From contig JAEDLZ010000038.1 of NCBI GenBank assembly GCA_016303265.1, forward strand, positions 1-11,802: DNA of 11,802 nt, in the 5' to 3' direction. This DNA is from Clostridiales bacterium. GTDB taxonomy: Bacteria > Bacillota > Clostridia > Monoglobales > Monoglobaceae. The notes below the pieces were generated by a model. The model made no database searches. It had not been told where the DNA came from and saw nothing but the letters and a program-made list of their open reading frames with translations. Positions 8,007-11,802 of the stretch are shown here, piece by piece (the first letter of the stretch is position 1; each line of letters begins with the position of its first letter). Position numbers and translations under genes: made by a program.

Positions 8007-8675
8007 TTAAAATTTCAGATTTATATACAAATCAAGCGGAAATTTTCTCCCGACAAGTTTATCGTCAATCTTATCAATTATATCTCTCTTTGCCGAGGTA
8101 AATTCTATCGGTATTTTGGTAAGACGCGAAACCTCTTCAGCCAGCTTTTCCCCGTCTGATACAGTTTTCGGCTCGGTATACTGCTTCAGATGGGTGTTAT
8201 TGATAATTCCGGTCACCTTAAGCCGCGATACCGTTTCAATATCTCTCAGTATATTAACGGCGCCCCCGGCAGTTTCGGTTATGATTCGCCGCTGATTTAA
8301 AACAAATAACATATTATAATCTTCTTTTTCAAATTCCCTTTTGAATCTTCCAAGGCATACCGCCCCGTCATCGTCACCGCCCACATCGAATATAACATAA
8401 GCATCTTTATTTTCAAATACCTTATTTATTTCCGGCGGCAGCGCAGGATTTTCTATATTGCTGTTGGCATAGGGTGAGGCGATAACCTCAATTCCCATAC
8501 GGGTAAGCTCCGCCTCTGCATCCTTTGTGCGAAAATACGGATTTACGAAATCATAATCGATTATTATTACCTTTTTGCCCATTTTTCTGAGATTTACGGC
8601 ATAGTTAATTGCCACTTCCGTTTTTCCGCTTCCGAAATGTCCTGTAAAAATTGTAATTCTTTTCGGATTTATCAT
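8007..8675 (-). CDS. Uncharacterised MinD/CobQ-like P-loop ATPase
   Basis: A soluble protein of 222 residues with an N-terminal P-loop GHFGSGKT (12-19), an IIIDYDFVNPYFR segment (37-49; D40 and D42 resemble the Walker A' acidic site of SIMIBI-class ATPases) and a Walker B-like FDVGGDDDG (96-104). NNTHLKQYT and a SAKR near the C-terminus resemble the base-binding and end regions of this class. The P-loop lacks the KGG start of true MinD/ParA proteins, so a DNA- or membrane-partitioning role is not supported. It lies between an RseC-like membrane protein and the oxidoreductase genes, suggesting a role in redox-enzyme maturation or electron transfer, but no function is established here. ATG at 8675 is chosen because AAGGTGA ends 5 bases upstream. 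A GTG at 8684, overlapping the previous stop as GTGA, would add three residues and is possible. Confidence 0.85.
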   Translation of the reverse strand: MINPKRITIFTGHFGSGKTEVAINYAVNLRKMGKKVIIIDYDFVNPYFRTKDAEAELTRMGIEVIASPYANSNIENPALPPEINKVFENKDAYVIFDVGGDDDGAVCLGRFKREFEKEDYNMLFVLNQRRIITETAGGAVNILRDIETVSRLKVTGIINNTHLKQYTEPKTVSDGEKLAEEVSRLTKIPIEFTSAKRDIIDKIDDKLVGRKFPLDLYINLKF

Positions 8676-8680
8676 TTTTG

Positions 8681-8687
8681 TCACCTT
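8681..8687 (-). promoter_or_regulatory. Ribosome binding site of the P-loop ATPase over the previous stop
   Basis: AAGGTGA on the minus strand includes the TGA stop of the RseC-like gene and lies 5 bases before the ATG at 8675. It also contains the GTG that would be the alternative start (8684), so use as a binding site and use as a start codon exclude each other. I favour the binding-site reading. Confidence 0.55.
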
Positions 8688-9076
8688 GTCTGTCTGCGTT
8701 CAATCTTAATATCTGATTTTTTATTTTTAAAGCTATACCTTATGACAATGAGGGATATAACCAAAAATCCCGCCGTAAAAAGTATCGAGGCCGTTTCGCT
8801 GTTAAAAGCCTCATAACCCAAAATTCCGCCGAGAACCATAACCGCAGTCAATATGCCATAACCTAAGGCGGCGCTTAAAATGAACTTTTTATTGTTCATT
8901 TTAACATTTACCGTTTCCCCTTTTTGAAGCTTCATGGTGTTTTCAACTTCAACAATCAATTCGTCCGTTCCGCAGCCCCCGCACCGGCCGCAATCTCCGC
9001 CGCAGGAAGATTCTCTGTGTATTCTGATTTTTGCGGTTTTATCATTCGCGTCAATAACATAACCGGATTTTAGCAT
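8681..9076 (-). CDS. RseC/MucC-like (SoxR-reducing system type) membrane protein
   Basis: A 131-residue protein with a small N-terminal soluble domain, a cysteine cluster SSCGGDCGRCGGCG (C25, C29, C32, C35) and two hydrophobic segments at about 66-88 and 95-114, followed by a basic tail. This layout matches the RseC/MucC family (Pfam RseC_MucC). In E. coli, RseC works with the Rsx/Rnf complex to keep SoxR reduced and modulates sigma-E signalling; in Clostridia the role is unknown. The four cysteines could bind an iron-sulfur cluster or metal, which is inference. ATG at 9076 is chosen because GAGGT lies 6 bases upstream; a TTG one codon earlier is too close to it. The gene starts 4 bases after the recN stop and ends just before the P-loop ATPase, with which it probably forms a functional pair. 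Confidence 0.85.
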   Translation of the reverse strand: MLKSGYVIDANDKTAKIRIHRESSCGGDCGRCGGCGTDELIVEVENTMKLQKGETVNVKMNNKKFILSAALGYGILTAVMVLGGILGYEAFNSETASILFTAGFLVISLIVIRYSFKNKKSDIKIERRQTR

Positions 9077-9080
9077 CAAT

Positions 9081-10760
9081 TTACCTCGTTTTTATATTAT
9101 TCGCCATTTCAAGCATTTCCGCCGCGCTCTTAAGCGTTGTTTCCGTAACGGAAACGCCACCGATTATGCGACCGAGTTCCTCAATTCTCCCATGCTCGTC
9201 AAGCTTATTAACACTCGTATAAGTTTTTTCATCTCTGGTTTCCTTATGGATAAGAAAGTGAGCGTCTGCCATTGCGGCAATCTGGGCTAAATGTGTAACG
9301 GCAAATACCTGACAGCTTCCTGAAAAACCTGCAATTTTCTCGGCAATTTTCTGTGCCGCTCTGCCGCTTACACCCGTATCAATTTCATCAAAAATCATCG
9401 TTTCCGAATTATCCGTGTCCGACATAACGGACTTGATGGCAAGCATAATTCTTGAAAGCTCCCCGCCCGACGCAATCTTATTCATGGGCTTTGGCGTTTC
9501 TCCGGGATTTGCAGATATTAAGAACTCAATATCGTCACAGCCGTAATTGCTATATTCCGCTTCCTCAACCGACACAACAAATTTCACATTCGGCATATCC
9601 AAATCGGCAAGCTCTGACATAATTCCCATTTCAAGCCTTTTTGCCGCAGCCTTTCTCTTTTCCGTCAAAGCCGCAGCGAAAGCCTTAAGTTTAATTTCTG
9701 TTTCTTCTTTTTGAACGTTAAGCCTTTCGATATTTTCTTCGCTTGATGAAAATTTATCCCTCTCAGCCTTGATTTTCTCAAGATACTCGTTTATTTCTTC
9801 AATTGTACTTCCGTATTTTCTTTTTAATGTTCTTATAGTGTTAAGTCTTGTTTCTGTCTCATCAAGCTCACTTTGCGAATAATCGGTCTTATCAAGATAA
9901 CTTTTTAGTTCGGAGGTTATATCTTCAATTTCTGCCATGGCAGAATCCAGTCTGTCTGCATATGCACCAAGCTTTTCATCATATTCACGAACCGCGCCTA
10001 TTTCCTTTGCAGCCTTCATAACGAGGTCAAATGCCGCAGACTGAATTTCTCCCCCGTAAAGCTCCTCATAGGCGTTCTGCACGCCTGAGGTTATCTTCTC
10101 TGCATTTTCCAAAAATGTCCGTCTTTCCTCCAGCAGCTCATCCTCGCCTGCCTTAAGCTGAGCCGCCTCTATCTCCTTTATCTGAAATTCAAGCAAATCA
10201 AGTCTGCGCTCACGCTCTTCCTTGTCGGTATTAAGCTCTTGAAGTGCGCTCAGAATTTCCTTATATTGCCCGTATAACTCCTTATACCCTGCAATACAGT
10301 CATCATATCTCCCGTAGTTATCAAGATATACCCTATGATTATGCTTATTCATTATTTTTTGGTTGTCGTGCTGCCCGTGAATATCAACAAGTAATTCACC
10401 TATTTCTCTTATACTTGCAAGGGGCAGCATTATGCCGTTGCAGCGGCATACGCTTTTGCCTTCCGAGCTTATCTGTCTGCTTATTATTATTTCGCCATCG
10501 TCGCTGTCAACACCAAGCTCTTCAAGCTTTTCCGAAACCTCTCTTGAAACAGCTTCAAAAGTTGCGCTTACCATCGCTTTCTCTGCTCCCGTTCTGACAA
10601 GTTCCTTGCTTGAGCGGCTTCCGATAACCATATTTATGGAATCAATAAGAATGGATTTGCCTGCCCCTGTTTCACCTGTTAAAACATTAAAGCCTTTTTC
10701 AAAGTCTATAACCGCCTCATCTATGACGGCGACATTTTTAATATAAAGCTCTTTAAGCAT
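9081..10760 (-). CDS. recN: DNA repair protein RecN
   Basis: RecN is an SMC-like ATPase that gathers at DNA double-strand breaks early in recombinational repair. At 559 residues it has the family's normal length. The N-terminal head carries Walker A GETGAGKS at 29-36. A Glu/Lys-rich coiled coil spans roughly 155-365. The C-terminal head has the signature ASGGELSR (430-437), Walker B with IFDEIDTGVSG (D458, E459) and the VTHLAQIAAMAD segment containing the H-loop His, a RecN hallmark. The ATG has AAAGGAGG 7 bases upstream. The gene follows nadK after 29 bases, the largest gap in the window. Many Firmicutes have argR between nadK and recN; it is absent here. I did not recognise an SOS box in the 29-base gap. 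Identification is very secure. Confidence 0.98.
   Translation of the reverse strand: MLKELYIKNVAVIDEAVIDFEKGFNVLTGETGAGKSILIDSINMVIGSRSSKELVRTGAEKAMVSATFEAVSREVSEKLEELGVDSDDGEIIISRQISSEGKSVCRCNGIMLPLASIREIGELLVDIHGQHDNQKIMNKHNHRVYLDNYGRYDDCIAGYKELYGQYKEILSALQELNTDKEERERRLDLLEFQIKEIEAAQLKAGEDELLEERRTFLENAEKITSGVQNAYEELYGGEIQSAAFDLVMKAAKEIGAVREYDEKLGAYADRLDSAMAEIEDITSELKSYLDKTDYSQSELDETETRLNTIRTLKRKYGSTIEEINEYLEKIKAERDKFSSSEENIERLNVQKEETEIKLKAFAAALTEKRKAAAKRLEMGIMSELADLDMPNVKFVVSVEEAEYSNYGCDDIEFLISANPGETPKPMNKIASGGELSRIMLAIKSVMSDTDNSETMIFDEIDTGVSGRAAQKIAEKIAGFSGSCQVFAVTHLAQIAAMADAHFLIHKETRDEKTYTSVNKLDEHGRIEELGRIIGGVSVTETTLKSAAEMLEMANNIKTR
9083..9087 (-). promoter_or_regulatory. Ribosome binding site of the RseC-like gene over the recN stop
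   Basis: GAGGT on the minus strand overlaps the recN TAA (9083-9081) and lies 6 bases before the ATG at 9076. The TTG directly upstream of that ATG is only 3 bases from it, so the ATG is the better start. Confidence 0.55.
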
Positions 10761-10789
10761 ATGCAGCCCTCCTTTGCAAAATCCGCAGT
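10761..10789 (-). other. Longest gap between genes (29 bases), nadK to recN
   Basis: This 29-base gap is the largest in the window and holds the recN ribosome binding site (AAAGGAGG at 10768-10775). I see no hairpin followed by a T tract, and the space is too short for argR or for a full promoter plus leader. It is consistent with read-through from nadK into recN. Confidence 0.6.
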
Positions 10790-11638
10790 CTATATACTCC
10801 TGTCTGCAATTTTTTCCCGTACTATGTCATAAAAGCTGCGTCTGTTCAGATTGATAAATTTAGCTTTATGCTCCGATTTTTCAACCTCAACATACAAACC
10901 TTCTTCAATTTTTACGCTATGCTTGCCGTCGACCGTCAAAACACCACTGCTTCTGTAAGGAGGCAAAAGTGAAATTCTAACTTTTTTAACAGCGGGAATT
11001 ATCATACATCTCGCCTTGAGTGTATGCGGACAGATGGGTGTTATCATTATAGCGTCAAGCTCCGGGTGAACAATTGCTCCGCCTGCCGAAAGAGAGTACG
11101 CCGTTGACCCTGTTGCCGTGGAGATAATCACTCCGTCCGCCGGATAATTATTTGTATTTATACCGTCAATATCAACCTTTATATTAAGCATGCGGGCAGC
11201 TTCACCCTTTATAACCGCATCGTTGAGCGCCGTAAATTCTTTTAAAAGTCTTCCGCCTTCCATAAGTGAGGCGTGAAGCATCATACTTTCGGTCACGGTA
11301 TACTTCCCGCAGAAAATATCCTCAAAAATATCGGCGGAAACGCACTCCGCCTGAGATAAGAACCCGAGATTTCCGATATTTATTCCAAGAATAGGAGTAT
11401 CGTTTTTTGCCGCTTCGTCGGCAATATCAAGAATCGTTCCGTCACCGCCTAAAGACACAATCATATCGTTTCCAACAAGCTCTTTCCTGCTTTGTCTGAT
11501 AAAATCACCGCCGGTGATTTTAAGAGTATTTTCAATACAGACTTCCTTGCCGAAAGAACGAAGAATTTCCGCAACCTTTTTTGTTGTTTCAAAATTCTTA
11601 TCCTTATCTGTATTTGGTATAATGGAAATTCTGTTCAT
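10790..11638 (-). CDS. nadK: NAD kinase
   Basis: NAD kinase phosphorylates NAD to NADP, the only route to NADP in most bacteria, using ATP or polyphosphate. The 282-residue length is typical. Family motifs are clear: GGDGT at 64-68 (catalytic, phosphate binding), NIGNLGFL at 87-94, the ND pair N139-D140 that contacts NAD, TGSTAYSLSAGG at 176-187 and the PICPHTL stretch just after residue 200. The ATG at 11638 follows a GGGGTGA site that overlaps the tlyA stop, 4 bases after that stop. The order tlyA-nadK-recN is a conserved block in Clostridia, which agrees with the identification. No regulatory element is visible near it. Confidence 0.98.
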   Translation of the reverse strand: MNRISIIPNTDKDKNFETTKKVAEILRSFGKEVCIENTLKITGGDFIRQSRKELVGNDMIVSLGGDGTILDIADEAAKNDTPILGINIGNLGFLSQAECVSADIFEDIFCGKYTVTESMMLHASLMEGGRLLKEFTALNDAVIKGEAARMLNIKVDIDGINTNNYPADGVIISTATGSTAYSLSAGGAIVHPELDAIMITPICPHTLKARCMIIPAVKKVRISLLPPYRSSGVLTVDGKHSVKIEEGLYVEVEKSEHKAKFINLNRRSFYDIVREKIADRSI

Positions 11639-11642
11639 AATG

Positions 11643-11802
11643 TCACCCCTGTATACTTAGTTCATGTGACGCACAAACAATGGCGTCAATATCAATAATT
11701 GCGGAAGGGTCGCTGCACTTTTCCAAAAACATCAGATATTCAATATTTCCCTCCGGCCCTTTTATGGGTGAAAAGTCAATCCCCTTAACGCAAAATCCTG
11801 TA
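11643..11802 (-). CDS. tlyA: TlyA family rRNA methyltransferase (C-terminal fragment, gene enters from the right edge)
   Basis: Only the last 52 residues and the TGA stop are in the window. They include FSPIKGPEGNIEYL, the characteristic C-terminal motif of TlyA proteins (2'-O-ribose methyltransferases of 16S/23S rRNA, formerly called hemolysin A), followed by a short acidic tail ending in SIQG. The S4-like N-terminal RNA-binding domain and the SAM-binding core lie outside the window. Position directly before nadK (4-base gap) and near recN fits the Firmicutes arrangement. The fragment is short, so the call rests on the motif plus the neighbours. The frame is open to the window edge. Confidence 0.88.
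   Translation of the reverse strand, partial: TGFCVKGIDFSPIKGPEGNIEYLMFLEKCSDPSAIIDIDAIVCASHELSIQG

Noticed and set aside
7991..8060. A TATAAA-like element upstream of the ferredoxin gene as a possible operon promoter.
   Set aside because: No -35 element is found at 16-18 bases; the nearest TTGTCG is about 26 bases away. The region codes for the end of the ATPase, so AT-rich matches are expected by chance.
10244..10746. Plus-strand frames opposite recN.
   Set aside because: They are antisense shadows of an unbroken recN frame with all expected motifs; no ribosome binding site or domain supports them.
1..11802. Mobile elements, CRISPR arrays, defence or toxin-antitoxin genes, tRNAs and riboswitches.
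   Set aside because: None was seen. The genes are packed almost without gaps, every one fits a known housekeeping or metabolic family or is a small accessory of one, and there is no free space for RNA elements.

Overview
The window reads as a stretch of bacterial chromosome from an anaerobic Firmicute, most likely class Clostridia. Supporting points are strong AAGGAGG-type ribosome binding sites, the Firmicutes-type tlyA-nadK-recN neighbourhood, a four-gene ferredoxin-linked 2-oxoacid oxidoreductase (an oxygen-sensitive anaerobic enzyme), AT-leaning composition and Lys/Glu-rich proteins. Genus or species cannot be set from the sequence alone. I see no mobile element, CRISPR array, tRNA, rRNA or phage gene.

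All eleven genes lie on the minus strand, so the biological order runs from the right edge to the left: tlyA (3' end only), nadK, recN, a small RseC/MucC-like cysteine-motif membrane protein, an uncharacterised MinD/CobQ-like P-loop ATPase, a 2x[4Fe-4S] ferredoxin subunit, the alpha, beta and gamma subunits of a 2-oxoacid:ferredoxin oxidoreductase (VOR/KOR family), an ABC-F ATPase, and smc (its 3' end lies off the left edge). The largest gap between genes is 29 bases (nadK-recN). The others are 3 to 17 bases or a 1-base overlap, and several Shine-Dalgarno sites sit on top of the previous stop codon. No stretch over 300 bases lacks a gene, and I see no terminator or convincing promoter between genes, so the region looks like one long co-transcribed, translationally coupled unit.

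Functionally there are three blocks. The first (tlyA, nadK, recN) is a conserved Firmicutes housekeeping cluster for RNA methylation, NADP supply and DNA break repair, here without the argR gene often found next to recN. The second (RseC-like protein, ATPase, ferredoxin, alpha, beta, gamma) centres on oxidative decarboxylation of a 2-oxoacid to an acyl-CoA with reduction of ferredoxin. The two leading genes may be accessory redox or assembly proteins, but that is inference. The third (ABC-F, smc) is a ribosome-associated ATPase followed by the chromosome condensin subunit; smc lacks its common upstream neighbour rnc.

Most of the content is recognisable housekeeping sequence. I do not see a clear new defence or mobile system. 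The least understood part is the RseC-like/ATPase pair attached to the oxidoreductase operon. For several genes a longer reading from a GTG or TTG codon is open, but the Shine-Dalgarno position favours a downstream ATG; those starts are used here.
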